Source of the DNA: Klebsiella michiganensis
GTDB taxonomy: Bacteria; Pseudomonadota; Gammaproteobacteria; Enterobacterales; Enterobacteriaceae
Direction: 5' to 3'
DNA: 64,000 bases
NCBI RefSeq assembly: GCF_002925905.1
Contig: NZ_PRDB01000013.1
Location: 142,850-206,849, forward strand
Shown: one piece after another, positions 25,898-34,759 of the stretch
Numbering within the stretch: position 1 is the stretch's first letter
Layout of the letters: every line of letters begins with the position of its first letter
The notes under the pieces: model-generated
Told to the model about the DNA's origin: nothing
Databases searched by the model: none
Seen by the model: only the letters and a program-made list of their open reading frames with translations
Made by a program: the position numbers and the translations under genes

Positions 25898-26494
25898 TCA
25901 GTATGTAACTGTTGTGCTTCTTATACATGCAATGACTTCTATATCTGAAAAAGCACACTCAAAACTATTTTCTGCAGTAGAGATTTTAATCATGCCTTTT
26001 GGCAGTCTCGTAATCAGTCTAACGGAATAGGTCCCATCGATATTGATCAACCAATGCCCATCTAATACTTCCGTGAATTTTTGATCACAGATGTATGTGG
26101 TACGGCCATCACGAACAACAATCGGGGATGAAAGATTGGTAGGAAGAAATGATGCGTCAAAAACGCAAGAACCATCTTCAACCATTTTGCCAGCAGTGAA
26201 GGAAAACTGCGCCAGTTCTTCAGTAGTCGCTGTTTTCGAGCTTTGCTTAAGACCCTGCCCAGTGGTTAACCAATTGAGAGATACACCAGTTTCGAGGGCG
26301 CACTGGATTATCCAGTCAGCAGGGAACGTGTCCCGCATGTACCTGTTAGCCAAAGTGCTCTTTGAGACATCTAGGTGATCGGCTAATGCCTGCCGAGTTG
26401 TAAAACCATACGCCTCTACCAATCGTTCAATCGCAGCTTTTCCTCCCTGATTGGGATTTATTTTGATCTCATTTGGGTACTTTGATGTTGACAT
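25898..26494 (-). CDS. cI: 186-type CI lysogeny repressor
   Basis: This 198-aa protein matches phage 186 CI, not P2 C. The N-terminal helix-turn-helix covers residues 20-60 (ERLVEAYGFTTRQALADHLDVSKSTLANRYMRD), followed by CALETGVSLNWLTTGQG as in 186. The C-terminal oligomerisation domain includes GHWLINIDGTYSVRLITRLP. There is no LexA-type cleavage site, as in 186, where SOS induction works through an antirepressor. It is divergent from the Apl/Cox gene. Confidence 0.9.
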   Translation of the reverse strand: MSTSKYPNEIKINPNQGGKAAIERLVEAYGFTTRQALADHLDVSKSTLANRYMRDTFPADWIIQCALETGVSLNWLTTGQGLKQSSKTATTEELAQFSFTAGKMVEDGSCVFDASFLPTNLSSPIVVRDGRTTYICDQKFTEVLDGHWLINIDGTYSVRLITRLPKGMIKISTAENSFECAFSDIEVIACIRSTTVTY

Positions 26495-26523
26495 ATCTCT
26501 TATGCGATCCTAGTATCTGTTTT

Positions 26524-26539
26524 GTTCCCATTTGGGGAC
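26524..26539. promoter_or_regulatory. Candidate CI/Apl operator dyad
   Basis: An imperfect palindrome (GTTCCCATTTGGGGAC) lies midway between cI and the Apl/Cox gene, the place of the switch promoters pR and pL in 186. A similar CATTTGGG half-site occurs inside the cI start region. Binding is inferred from position and symmetry only. Confidence 0.45.
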
Positions 26540-26589
26540 TTGTCACGATTACAAACGGCTCACCACAAGCCAATAGGAGATGTTGCATC

Positions 26590-26811
26590 ATGACCCCTAA
26601 TATTTCAATCACTCTAAACACACCGCATGTCACAATTGAACGCTATAGCGAGCTAACTGGGCTGCCTGTTGACACCATAAACGACATGCTTGCAGATGGT
26701 CGGTTGCCTCGTCATCGCCTTCGTAAAGATAAGAAGCGTGAAAAGGTAATGATTAACATCGTCGCTTTAACCGTTGATGCACTCTCAGATTGCAATGTGA
26801 CTATCAACTAG
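26590..26811 (+). CDS. Apl/Cox-type excisionase and transcriptional regulator
   Basis: This 73-aa protein has a single winged-helix DNA-binding motif (VTIERYSELTGLPVDTINDMLADGRLPRHRL), as in P2 Cox and 186 Apl, which act both as excisionase and as repressor of the lysogenic promoter. The ATG at 26590 is chosen for its ATAGGAG site and because the upstream codons cross the promoter region. It is the first gene of the rightward early operon. Confidence 0.85.
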   Translation: MTPNISITLNTPHVTIERYSELTGLPVDTINDMLADGRLPRHRLRKDKKREKVMINIVALTVDALSDCNVTIN

Positions 26812-26843
26812 TTCCATTTTGAGACTTCATGGAGCAACTGACT

Positions 26844-27353
26844 ATGTTTGACTATCGCATATCAAAACATCCTTATTTCAATGAAGCTTGCCGGGCTTTC
26901 GCTATACGCCACAACATGGCGAAGTTGGCAGAACGTGCAGGTATGAACGTTCAAACCCTGCGTAATAAGCTTAACCCTGAGCAGCCGCATCAGCTCACAG
27001 CACCTGATATTTGGCTGCTGACCGATCTCACCGAAGACTCAACGCTGGTTGACGGGTTCTTGGCTCAGATTCACTGCCTGCCATGTGTGCCAACCAATGA
27101 AGTCGCACGGGAGAAAATGCCGCAGTACGTCCTGAAAGCCACCGCCGAGATCGGTCGTGTCGCTGCAAGTGCGGTTTCTGGTGTTCAGCTAAATGCGACC
27201 ACCCGCCGCCAGGTCGTTGAAAGCGTCAATTCTGTTACTCGTCTAATGGCACTTACCGCTATTTCTCTGCAGGCTCGTTTACAGGCTAATCCAGCAATGG
27301 CCAGTGTCGTCGATACCGTGACGGGCCTTGGTTCTTCGTTTGGGCTGAGCTGA
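26844..27353 (+). CDS. cII: CII regulator (Phage_CP76 family)
   Basis: This 169-aa protein has the length of 186 CII and similar sequence: FNEACRAFAIRHNMAKLAERAGMNVQTLRNKLNPEQPHQLT holds the helix-turn-helix, followed by IWLLTDLTEDSTLVDGFLAQIHCLPC. CII activates the establishment promoter of cI. The ATG at 26844 is preferred over 26829 because of GGAG spacing and the homologous start MFDY. Confidence 0.9.
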   Translation: MFDYRISKHPYFNEACRAFAIRHNMAKLAERAGMNVQTLRNKLNPEQPHQLTAPDIWLLTDLTEDSTLVDGFLAQIHCLPCVPTNEVAREKMPQYVLKATAEIGRVAASAVSGVQLNATTRRQVVESVNSVTRLMALTAISLQARLQANPAMASVVDTVTGLGSSFGLS

Positions 27354-27360
27354 GGTGTTT

Positions 27361-27561
27361 ATGCTGAACAATGAACCCTCATTTGCGTCTCTTCTCGTTA
27401 AGCAAAGCCCGGCAATGCACTGCGGCCATGGCTGGATCATGGGGAAAGATGGTAAGCGCTGGCATCCGTGCCGCTCGCAGGATGCACTTCTAGCCGAACT
27501 GTCCACTATCCAACAGGGGAAACCATGGCTATTGAAGGTCCTGCAGCGACTGTTCCACTGA
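27361..27561 (+). CDS. fil: Fil-like phage filamentation protein
   Basis: This 66-aa protein (SFASLLVKQSPAMHCGHGWIMGKDGKRWHPCRSQDALLAEL) matches the Fil family of 186-type phages, whose expression blocks cell division. It follows cII by a few bases and overlaps the next gene by 37 bases. The ATG at 27361 follows TGAGGTG; a GTG two codons upstream is the alternative. Confidence 0.8.
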   Translation: MLNNEPSFASLLVKQSPAMHCGHGWIMGKDGKRWHPCRSQDALLAELSTIQQGKPWLLKVLQRLFH

Positions 27562-27866
27562 GTACCGGTCAGCGCCTGAATGGGCTGAACCACATCGCGG
27601 AGCTGAGAGCAAAAGTGTTTGGTCTGAATATTGAGCAGGAGCTGGAACGGTTTATTAATGAGATGCGCGAGCCACGCGACATTAACCACAAACAGAACGA
27701 GAGGGCACTGGCCGCTATATTCTTCATGGCAAAAATTCCGGCAGAACGTCACAGCGTCAACATTAATGAGCTGACCACTGACGAAACGCGGGAACTGATA
27801 AAAGCAATGAATCATTTTCGTGCAGTGGTGAGCTTATTTCCCAAACGGCTAACCATGCCGAATTAA
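27525..27866 (+). CDS. DUF5347-family early phage protein
   Basis: This 113-aa protein starts at the ATG at 27525 after CAGGGGAAACC. The sequence STGQRLNGLNHIAELRAKVFG and the ending FRAVVSLFPKRLTMPN are typical of DUF5347, common in the early operon of 186-like phages between fil and the DUF2732 gene. It is helical and soluble. The function is unknown; in 186 this region holds genes that depress host replication. Confidence 0.75.
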   Translation: MAIEGPAATVPLSTGQRLNGLNHIAELRAKVFGLNIEQELERFINEMREPRDINHKQNERALAAIFFMAKIPAERHSVNINELTTDETRELIKAMNHFRAVVSLFPKRLTMPN

Positions 27867-27933
27867 CCCCAAACAGAAATTAATGGCGTAAACCCGCCGG
27901 GCATTCTTTTGCCCAAATTCATGAGAAATGATT

Positions 27934-28170
27934 ATGCGAAATAGTGAAACACGTATCACCAAAACCGGACCGGATGATGCCGGTTTATTCCAGCTGTTTA
28001 ACGAGACTCGCCTGGATGAGCGTAAAAGCTGCGCCTTTGCCGTTTCCATACGCATGGAGGCACTGGCGATCCACATCCTCAAAGAGGGAATGAACGGAGT
28101 GGAGGCGGCAGAATTGCTGCGTCGTGAAGTCGCCCGTTTTGAAGCTGAATCACGCGGGGACTGGCACTGA
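27934..28170 (+). CDS. DUF2732-family early phage protein
   Basis: This 78-aa helical protein (GPDDAGLFQLFNETRLDERK, RMEALAIHILKEGMNGVEAAELLRRE) matches the DUF2732 family found next to the zinc-finger gene in P2-like phages. Start 27934 is preferred over the in-frame ATG at 27928 for GAGA spacing. Its stop overlaps the next start (TGATG). Function unknown. Confidence 0.75.
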   Translation: MRNSETRITKTGPDDAGLFQLFNETRLDERKSCAFAVSIRMEALAIHILKEGMNGVEAAELLRREVARFEAESRGDWH

Positions 28171-28397
28171 TGGCGGACTCCATGGATCTGGTACAGCAGC
28201 GCGTCGAAGAGAACCTTCAACGCCATATTCAGAACGCCCGCGTCAGAAAGCCAGGCATTGCCCGCGTTCTTTGCATCGACTGCGACGCGCCAATTCCAAT
28301 AGCACGCAGACAAGCCATTCCGGGCGTGCAGTGTTGCGTGACGTGTCAGGAAATCGCAGAACTGAAAGGGAAGCACTACACCCGAGGGGCGCTGTGA
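28170..28397 (+). CDS. TraR/DksA-type zinc finger protein
   Basis: This 75-aa protein has a C4 zinc finger, CIDCDAPIP with 17 residues to CVTC, in the DksA/TraR manner, and a short N-terminal helix. Phage TraR-like proteins bind the secondary channel of RNA polymerase. It is translationally coupled to the DUF2732 gene and immediately precedes gene A, as in P2 and 186. Confidence 0.85.
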   Translation: MADSMDLVQQRVEENLQRHIQNARVRKPGIARVLCIDCDAPIPIARRQAIPGVQCCVTCQEIAELKGKHYTRGAL

Positions 28398-28416
28398 GCT
28401 TCGGAGCCTGTCAGTG

Positions 28417-30798
28417 ATGCCTGAATTAACAAAAGATAAAGGCGGCCCGACTGAGGCCGCCGGGGTTTTCCCATGGAATGCCCCAAAAAAAGTAGTAAAC
28501 CCCTATCTGGACCCGGCGGAAGTTGCGCCGGTGTCTGCGCTTTCATACCTGATCACTCTCTACGCTGCGGATAACGAGCAGGAACAGCTGCGCAGTGAGG
28601 TGCTGAGTGATGAGGTCTGGGAGCGCTATTTCTTCAATGAATCCCGTGACCCTGTTCAGCGTGAAATGGAACAGGACCAGCTCATCAGTCGCGTCAAAAT
28701 GGCCCGTGAGCAGCAGCGCTTCAATCCCGATTTAGTCATTCTTGCTAACGTCAGCGCCGAACCTGCCCACGTCAGCAAGCCACTGCTGGAAAGGATTAAA
28801 TTCTTCCAGGGGTTGGGGAGGCCGAAAGCATATTCCCGTTATCTGCGCGAAACCATCCGACCGTGTCTTGAACGGCTGGAGCGCGTGCGTGAAAGTCAGG
28901 TGGCTGCCTCGTTCAGGTTTATGGCAAGCCACGAAGGGCTGGAGGGGCTGCTGGTACTGCCGGAAATGAATCAGGAGCAGGTCAAACGGTTGTCCACGCT
29001 GGTTGCGGCGCACATGAGTATGTGTCTCGATGCCGCCTGCAGCGATCTGTTAGTGACTGATGACGTCAAGCCTGAACAAATTCGCCAGTCATGGGAAAAA
29101 GTAGCGGCAGAGTCTATGCGCCTTGATGTGATTCCACCTGCCTTTGAACAGTTGCGCCGTAAGAAACGCCGTCGTAAGCCGGTGCCCTATGACCTTATTC
29201 CGGGTTCGCTGGCGCGTATGCTATGTGCAGACTGGTGGTATCGCAAGCTGTGGCAGATGCGCTGTGAGTGGCGGGAAGAACAGCTGCGCGCCGTTTGCCT
29301 GGTCAACAGGAAAGCGTCCCCATACGTCAGTTATGAAGCCGTGATCCACAAACGCGAGCAGCGCCGTAAATCGCTGGAGTTTTTCCAGTCGCACGAGCTG
29401 GTCAATGCCGACGGCGACACGCTGGATATGGAGGACGTGGTGAACGCCAGCAGCAGCAACCCGGCGCATCGTCGTAATGAAATGATGGCCTGTGTGAAAG
29501 GACTGGAGCTGATCGCAGAAATGCGCGGCGACTGCGCCGTATTTTATACCATCACCTGCCCGTCACGCTTCCACGCCACACTGAACAACGGCAGGCCCAA
29601 TCCGAAGTGGACCAGCGAAACGGTCCGGCAGAGCAGTGACTACCTGGTTGATACCTTTGCCGCATTCCGCAAAGCCATGCACAAAGCCGGGCTGCGCTGG
29701 TACGGCGTCCGCGTTGCTGAACCTCACCATGACGGCACTGTGCACTGGCATCTGCTGTGCTTCATGCGCAAAAAAGACCGTCGCACGCTAACTGCTCTGC
29801 TGCGTAAATTTGCCATTCGCGAGGACCGTGACGAGCTGGGCAACAATACTGGCCCGCGCTTCAAGTCTGAACTCATCAACCCTCGTAAAGGTACCCCGAC
29901 CAGCTACATCGCCAAATACATCAGCAAGAACATCGACGGGCGTGGACTGGCAAAAGAGATCAGCAAAGAAACCGGCAAATCACTTCGCGACAGCGCCGAG
30001 CACGTCAGTGCCTGGGCATCCCTGCACCGGGTTCAACAGTTCCGTTTCTTCGGTATTCCCGGGCGTCAGGCATACCGCGAACTGCGTTTGCTAGCCGGGC
30101 AGGCCGCGAGAGCGCAGTGTGATAAAAAAGTCGGTGCGCCTGTGCTGGAAAATGCGCGGCTGGATGCCGTGCTGGCTGCTGCCGACGCGGGCTGCTTTGC
30201 CACTTACATCATGAAACAGGGCGGCGTAATGGTTCCCCGCAAACATCACCTTATCAGAACCGCATATGAGTTTAACGATGAGCCTGGCACCTACGGCGAT
30301 CACGGCATCCGTATCTATGGCATCTGGTCCCCGATTGTTGAGGGCCGGATCTGCACGCACGGAATGAAGTGGAAAATGGTTCGTAAGGCCGTTGACGTTC
30401 AGGAGGCGACAGCCGACCAGGGCGCTCGCGCCCCTTGGACTCGTGGCAATAACTGTCCCCCTGTTGAAAAAATGTACCAGGCAGGGGGCGAATTACCGGG
30501 CAGCGAAGAACCTGCAGCGCTACCGGACTTCGAAAACATGAGTAAAAAAGAGCTGCGTGAGCTGACAGCAAGGCTGCGGCTGGTCAAACCGAAGCGCCGT
30601 AAAGGCTACAAACAGGAAATTACGGAACACCAACAACTGCAGCTTGATGCGGAGCTGCGGTCTAGAGGATTTGACGCGAGTGAAACGGAGGTGGATCTGC
30701 TTCTGCGTGGCGGAAGTCTGCCATCTGGGGCCGGGCTGCGCCTGTTCTACCGGAACCAGCGTCTACAGGAGGATGACAAATGGCGTCAGTGGTACTGA
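28417..30798 (+). CDS. A: Replication initiation endonuclease gpA
   Basis: This 793-aa rolling-circle initiator nicks the phage origin, which in P2 lies inside this gene. The HUH metal site is [15 protein letters not shown], and the paired tyrosines, with P2 spacing, are Tyr497 and Tyr501 in [10 protein letters not shown]. The preceding [13 protein letters not shown] strand also matches P2 gpA. The C-terminal part (about 700-793) is a charged helical region. The ATG at 28417 follows CGGAG; a GTG one codon earlier is possible. Confidence 0.95.
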   Translation: MPELTKDKGGPTEAAGVFPWNAPKKVVNPYLDPAEVAPVSALSYLITLYAADNEQEQLRSEVLSDEVWERYFFNESRDPVQREMEQDQLISRVKMAREQQRFNPDLVILANVSAEPAHVSKPLLERIKFFQGLGRPKAYSRYLRETIRPCLERLERVRESQVAASFRFMASHEGLEGLLVLPEMNQEQVKRLSTLVAAHMSMCLDAACSDLLVTDDVKPEQIRQSWEKVAAESMRLDVIPPAFEQLRRKKRRRKPVPYDLIPGSLARMLCADWWYRKLWQMRCEWREEQLRAVCLVNRKASPYVSYEAVIHKREQRRKSLEFFQSHELVNADGDTLDMEDVVNASSSNPAHRRNEMMACVKGLELIAEMRGDCAVFYTITCPSRFHATLNNGRPNPKWTSETVRQSSDYLVDTFAAFRKAMHKAGLRWYGVRVAEPHHDGTVHWHLLCFMRKKDRRTLTALLRKFAIREDRDELGNNTGPRFKSELINPRKGTPTSYIAKYISKNIDGRGLAKEISKETGKSLRDSAEHVSAWASLHRVQQFRFFGIPGRQAYRELRLLAGQAARAQCDKKVGAPVLENARLDAVLAAADAGCFATYIMKQGGVMVPRKHHLIRTAYEFNDEPGTYGDHGIRIYGIWSPIVEGRICTHGMKWKMVRKAVDVQEATADQGARAPWTRGNNCPPVEKMYQAGGELPGSEEPAALPDFENMSKKELRELTARLRLVKPKRRKGYKQEITEHQQLQLDAELRSRGFDASETEVDLLLRGGSLPSGAGLRLFYRNQRLQEDDKWRQWY

Positions 30799-30858
30799 AA
30801 AATGCAGGAATGAGGTTATAGATTAATCAAAGGGTTAGCTGAGTAAAAAAGTATTTCA

Positions 30859-30895
30859 GCTTTAAAATTATATGATGTACTGTATATATAAACAG
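30859..30895 (+). promoter_or_regulatory. SOS promoter with LexA box (186 p95 position)
   Basis: The 16-nt LexA box at 30880-30895 has CTG/CAG ends around TATATATAAA. A TTCAGC -35 (30855-30860) and TACTGT -10 (30878-30883) with 17-bp spacing overlap it, the same layout as at 12418. The predicted start is near 30890, only about six bases before the group II intron. In 186 the LexA-controlled p95 promoter lies at this place after gene A. Confidence 0.85.
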
Positions 30896-31082
30896 TGTGC
30901 GCCGGGAGACCGGTAAAGATCAAGGGGTGAAAGTCCCCGACCATTGAAGGACCAGCAATCCACAGGGTCCCTGAGTCATGCGTTGTATACCGTGAGGTAT
31001 GGGGCGAAGCGTTGACAGGGGTGTTGACAGGCCAGCCATTGAGCCACGAAATGTATATTAAATTCCCGGGTGCCGACGTTGT

Positions 31083-31090
31083 ACTGTTTA
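31083..31090 (+). other. Intron EBS1
   Basis: ACTGTTTA in domain I is perfectly complementary to the LexA-box half at 30889-30896. A nearby ATGTAT (31051-31056) could act as EBS2 with the ATATAT of the box (one G-U pair). These pairings fix splice-site choice and DNA target choice. Confidence 0.75.
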
Positions 31091-31262
31091 CGGAAGGCAA
31101 CATCATAGGGTGCGTTACTGCGAGTGCCATATGGACCCGGCGGGGTCTGAGACCCTGGCATGTCAATACGATCTTTACGCGGGAACCGGGAGATCTCCCC
31201 TCTGACCATCTGCCAGTGCCGGAGATGGCCCGCACCGGGAAGGCGAGGAGCCGAAGCCGGTG

Positions 31263-32747
31263 ATGTACGGAGAGGAGAAGTCGGACTTGCTCATAGTAGC
31301 TGCGAAGCTGGCGAACAATCCGCAAGGAGCGGAGTCAGTGGAGCGAAGGAGCGGGGCCAAGGGAAACGCGGAACAGCCACACATGCGCCGGACGCAGAGC
31401 CGGGAAAGTATGTCACAGAGGCTGTCACGCGTGCGGGAAGCTGCGAAGCAGCGGAAGAAAGAACGGTTTACCGCATTGTTCCACCTCCTGACAGCAGAGG
31501 CACTGGAGAACGCATTCCTCTCCCTGAGCAGGAAAGCGGCTGCCGGAGTTGATGGTGTCAGGTGGAAGGACTACGCCGAAAACCTGAAGGTCAACATAGC
31601 AGATCTGCACCGGAGGCTTCATCAGGGCAGTTACAGGGCTCAGCCCGGCAGGCGGCACTACATCCCGAAAGCGGATGGAAAACAGCGCCCGCTCGGCATC
31701 GCCTCACTGGAGGACAAAATCGTCCAGTATGCGCTGGTTAAGATCCTGAATGCAGTCTACGAAAATGACTTTATGGGGTTTTCATACGGGTTCAGACCCG
31801 GGCGAAGCCAGCACAATGCGCTGGACGCACTGGCCACAGGGCTGGTTCGGACCAATGTAAACTGGGTACTGGATGCCGATATCAGTCAGTTCTTCGACAA
31901 GGTAAGCCATGAATGGCTAATCAGGTTCATAGAACACAGAATCGGCGACCAGAGGGTAATCAGGCTCATACGAAAGTGGCTCACAGCCGGGACCTCAGAG
32001 GAAGGAGAATGGCGGGCATCGGAGGAAGGCACCCCACAGGGTGCGGTTATCTCGCCGCTGCTGGCAAACATCTACCTCCACTATGTCTTCGATCTGTGGG
32101 CGCATCAGTGGCGACGCCGCCATGCCACAGGCAATGTGGTCATGGTCAGATACGCAGATGACATAGTCATCGGGTTCGACAAGCGAATCGACGCTCAATG
32201 CTTTCGTATAGCCATGCAGCGCAGACTGAAGGAGTTCGGACTCACGGTACATCCGAAGAAAACCCGACTGATGGAGTTCGGCCGCTTCGCAGCCGAAAAC
32301 CGCGCCAGCAGGGGAAAAGGTAAACCAGAAACGTTCAACTTCCTCGGGTTCACGCATATCAGTGGGAAAGATCGTAGTGGCAGGTTCATGCTGATACGAA
32401 AGACACGCCGGGACAGGATGACGGCGACACTGAAAGCGATCAAGGACGGACTACGAAAGCGCTGGCATTACTCAATCCCCGAACAGGGAAAATGGCTCAG
32501 GAGAGTGGTTCAGGGATACCTGAACTACCACTCAGTCCCGGGCAACTATCCCATGATGCGGAAGTTCAGGATATACGTAACAGACCTCTGGCGACGGGCG
32601 CTGAGGCGCAGGAGCCAGCAGGATGATACGACATGGACGAAAGCAAACAGACTGGCAGCCGTATGGCTGCCGAAGGTTCGGGTTCTGCATCCATGGCCTG
32701 TGGAGCGGTTCACCGCCAGACACCCAAGGCAGGAGCCCGGTGCGTGA
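31263..32747 (+). CDS. ltrA: Group II intron-encoded reverse transcriptase/maturase
   Basis: This 494-aa intron-encoded protein starts MYGEEKSDLLIVAAKLANNP, a start common to one large bacterial lineage. RT motifs in order are AAAGVDGVRWKDY, YIPKADGKQRPLGIASLEDKIVQ, FSYGFRPGRSQHNALDAL, VLDADISQFFDKV, GTPQGAVISPLLANIYLHYV, and the catalytic YADD in VMVRYADDIVIGF. A thumb and maturase X domain follows (RRVVQGYLNYHSVPGN). No HNH endonuclease domain is visible, so mobility should use the replication fork or another nick for priming. The frame is intact. Confidence 0.95.
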   Translation: MYGEEKSDLLIVAAKLANNPQGAESVERRSGAKGNAEQPHMRRTQSRESMSQRLSRVREAAKQRKKERFTALFHLLTAEALENAFLSLSRKAAAGVDGVRWKDYAENLKVNIADLHRRLHQGSYRAQPGRRHYIPKADGKQRPLGIASLEDKIVQYALVKILNAVYENDFMGFSYGFRPGRSQHNALDALATGLVRTNVNWVLDADISQFFDKVSHEWLIRFIEHRIGDQRVIRLIRKWLTAGTSEEGEWRASEEGTPQGAVISPLLANIYLHYVFDLWAHQWRRRHATGNVVMVRYADDIVIGFDKRIDAQCFRIAMQRRLKEFGLTVHPKKTRLMEFGRFAAENRASRGKGKPETFNFLGFTHISGKDRSGRFMLIRKTRRDRMTATLKAIKDGLRKRWHYSIPEQGKWLRRVVQGYLNYHSVPGNYPMMRKFRIYVTDLWRRALRRRSQQDDTTWTKANRLAAVWLPKVRVLHPWPVERFTARHPRQEPGA

Positions 32748-32805
32748 ATAGCGCACGCCGGGATCTGTGCGGGGGGTACCCGGTAACGGGTATCCCTACC
32801 GCGAC
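32731..32805 (+). ncRNA. Group II intron domains V and VI
   Basis: Domain V (about 32732-32766) is a hairpin with AGCCCGGTGCG pairing CGCACGCCGGG around a GAATAG loop, with the catalytic AGC at its base. Domain VI (about 32768-32803) pairs GCGG/CCGC and GGGTACCCG/CGGGTATCC with an unpaired A in CCCTACCGC as the branch point. The intron ends in AC at 32804-32805. Confidence 0.8.
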
Positions 32806-32822
32806 AATATTGGGAGGGAGTT

Positions 32823-33008
32823 GTGAACGATTTGTTCATGGAATCACTTGCACTGCAGCGGATAGAACTTATGGCCCGGCTGGTTGCCAGCTCAGATTGT
32901 AGCGATGACGATAAGGAGGTTGCGATTTCGTGGCTGTCGGAGCTGACAAGCGATCTGGTTACTAGGCTGAATGAATATGGGATAAGGCAGGATGAGAGTA
33001 CGCATTAG
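32823..33008 (+). CDS. SOS-controlled small phage protein split from its promoter by the intron
   Basis: This 61-aa acidic helical protein (NDLFMESLALQRIELMARLVAS) starts at GTG 32823 after a strong GGGAGGGAG site. Without the intron its site would begin only about seven bases after the LexA box, so it is the natural first gene of the p95-type SOS operon. It is not the 186 Tum antirepressor in length, and I do not recognise the family. With the intron in place, expression needs read-through and, for a native leader, splicing. Confidence 0.7.
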   Translation: MNDLFMESLALQRIELMARLVASSDCSDDDKEVAISWLSELTSDLVTRLNEYGIRQDESTH

Positions 33009-33190
33009 TGATTCCGCACCATGGGAAACTCCCTCCCATATGGCACCCTGCGGTTTGAGAAATCAGCGCATGTCTATGTTGCATGGATTCGCATGATCCA
33101 AAAAGGATCGCATTGGGTCGGGGCCGCCAGAACTGGCGCGCTTTCCGGCCCGTCATGCATCTGCATGAAAACCACTACACAAAGCGGGCA

Positions 33191-33209
33191 GGCGTGGCGG
33201 GGATACGAG
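33191..33209 (+). other. cos site (19-nt cohesive end core)
   Basis: GGCGTGGCGGGGATACGAG resembles the P2 and 186 cohesive ends (GGCG-GGCGGGGAAAGCA type, as I recall them) in length, G-rich core and position between the early-region end and the packaging genes. It marks the ends of the linear phage genome, so the SEFIR gene is at the extreme left end of packaged DNA. The rest of 33009-33288 holds no gene. Confidence 0.75.
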
Positions 33210-33238
33210 CGCGCGCAACGGGTGTACGCCTAGACTTG

Positions 33239-33267
33239 TTGAAATATTTATCATATAAATCTATTGT
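33239..33267 (+). promoter_or_regulatory. Candidate sigma-70 promoter for the SEFIR gene
   Basis: TTGAAA (33239-33244), 17 bases, then TATTGT (33262-33267), in an AT-rich stretch 22 bases before the SEFIR start. No dyad is present, so constitutive expression in the lysogen is likely. Confidence 0.55.
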
Positions 33268-33288
33268 CAAATCTAGGGGAGTCAGAGG

Positions 33289-34722
33289 ATGATCCAGCCG
33301 AAAGTATTTATATCCTATAGTTGGTCTAGTAAAACTCATCAGCAACATATCAAGGATATGGCTGAACGATTAGCAGCGGATGGGGTTGAAACTGTCATAG
33401 ATATCTATGATTTGAAAGAAGGGGATGATAAAAACCATTATATGGAACGTATGGTTCAGGATGAAACCGTCACACATGTCTTAGTAATTTGTGATAAGAA
33501 ATATTCTGAAAAAGCTGACCTTAGAAAGGATGGTGTCGGTGTAGAGTCTATGATAATTTCTCAGGAAATATATTCATCCGTTTCACAATCCAAATTTATA
33601 CCGCTGATTTTTGAGTATAAAGAAAGTGGTGCTCCTTATGTTCCTATATTTCTGAAGTCCAGAATTTATATTGATTTTTCTACGCCGGAGAAAGAAAATG
33701 ATAATTGGGAACGATTAATTAGGCTGCTCTATGGAAAGCCAGAGTTTACAAAGCCACCATTGGGCAAGCCGCCTATCTATTTGGAACAAGATACATCGAA
33801 GCCAACATATGAAATTCATGCTAAATTTCAAACGTTAAAGTCGGCGGTATTAAACCAAAAGCAGAATGTAAAGGAGTGCAGAAGGCAGTTTCTTGAGATA
33901 TGTCGAAGTTATTGTGTATCGTTACAGGTATTAACGAAACCAACTACGGATGATTTTGCAGCAGAAGTATTGCAAATTCATAAGGAGCTTATCCCTGTGA
34001 GGGACGCCATTACTGATTGGATTATTCTTGAGGGGGATACTCAGAACGAGGATTTCTCTAAAGCACTACTGCAGTTTATGGAAGTAATGCTAGCGATCAG
34101 AAGTCGGCCAAAAAATATTAACTCATGGAATGATTTATGGTTTCTTTCGCATCAGATTTTTGCTTATGAAACATTCTTATATATATTGGCAGCATTAATA
34201 AAAATTGAAGCTTTTCAGCAGATATATATTTTACTACATACATCCTATCTTTTGCCTGATCATCTAGTTAGCCCTGGTACGGAGTTTGCTAACTATAGTG
34301 AATTTTTTGTAAACTCTGATTTCCTTCAAAGTAAATTGGCTCCTGAAAATTACCGACTACATTCACCCGTTGCAGAGTTGGTTAAACTAAGTGCAACAAG
34401 AGAAGATGTGTCTTTTGATGATTTGAAACAGGCTGATCTCGTTGCTCTTATGATATCCTTCATTAGTCCGGGAGTTTATTGGTATCCCCAATTATTACTA
34501 TATTCTGCGCATTACGAAAAATATCCTCTTTTTACAAGGGCAATACAGCATAGAGGATTTAAAAATATTGCGACTATCACTGGGGTTAATGATAGTGAAC
34601 TTTTAGTTCAGAAGCTGACTGAAGGTGATGCTAAGCGAAATACTAGCAACTGGCACCACTTCAGCTTTAATAGAAATTTCCTTGAACAAATGAATGTTAA
34701 CCGTTTAGACAGCATTGATTAG
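33289..34722 (+). CDS. SEFIR/TIR-like domain protein, candidate anti-phage effector
   Basis: This 477-aa protein begins with a SEFIR (TIR-like) domain in residues 4-150: KVFISYSWSSKTHQQHIKDMAERLAADGVETVIDIYDLKEGDDKNHYMERMV, then VTHVLVICDKKYSEKA and SKFIPLIFEY. About 300 helical residues follow, with no recognised domain, probably sensing or oligomerising. It is much richer in AT than the phage genes and has its own promoter, GGGGAG site and terminator. It occupies the cos-to-portal slot that carries defence genes in P2-like phages. NAD-depleting or signalling activity is a family-based inference. Confidence 0.85.
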   Translation: MIQPKVFISYSWSSKTHQQHIKDMAERLAADGVETVIDIYDLKEGDDKNHYMERMVQDETVTHVLVICDKKYSEKADLRKDGVGVESMIISQEIYSSVSQSKFIPLIFEYKESGAPYVPIFLKSRIYIDFSTPEKENDNWERLIRLLYGKPEFTKPPLGKPPIYLEQDTSKPTYEIHAKFQTLKSAVLNQKQNVKECRRQFLEICRSYCVSLQVLTKPTTDDFAAEVLQIHKELIPVRDAITDWIILEGDTQNEDFSKALLQFMEVMLAIRSRPKNINSWNDLWFLSHQIFAYETFLYILAALIKIEAFQQIYILLHTSYLLPDHLVSPGTEFANYSEFFVNSDFLQSKLAPENYRLHSPVAELVKLSATREDVSFDDLKQADLVALMISFISPGVYWYPQLLLYSAHYEKYPLFTRAIQHRGFKNIATITGVNDSELLVQKLTEGDAKRNTSNWHHFSFNRNFLEQMNVNRLDSID

Positions 34723-34731
34723 AAAAATAAA

Positions 34732-34759
34732 AGGCGCTTTTTAAAGCGCCTAGTTTTTT
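34732..34759. terminator. Bidirectional terminator between SEFIR gene and portal gene
   Basis: A perfect AGGCGCTTT/AAAGCGCCT stem is followed by AG and six T on the plus strand and preceded by A-rich sequence, so it can serve the SEFIR gene and the convergent portal gene. Confidence 0.9.

Larger units (their letters stand above)
30897..32805 (+). mobile_element. Group II intron inserted one base after a LexA box
   Basis: The 5' end is GTGCGCCGGGAG (group II consensus GUGYG). A structured region precedes the reverse transcriptase ORF, which is followed by domain V, domain VI with a bulged A, and a terminal AC. The boundaries are supported by EBS1 ACTGTTTA (31083-31090), which pairs perfectly with the last eight exon bases TAAACAGT (30889-30896). 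The 5' exon is the right half of the LexA box; the 3' exon starts AATATTGGGAGGG and leads the 61-aa gene. The length is about 1.9 kb. Confidence 0.92.

Noticed and set aside
25898..26494. CI as a LexA-type autocleaving repressor
   Set aside because: No Ala-Gly or Cys-Gly cleavage site with Ser/Lys dyad is visible, and the sequence follows 186 CI, which is not cleaved.
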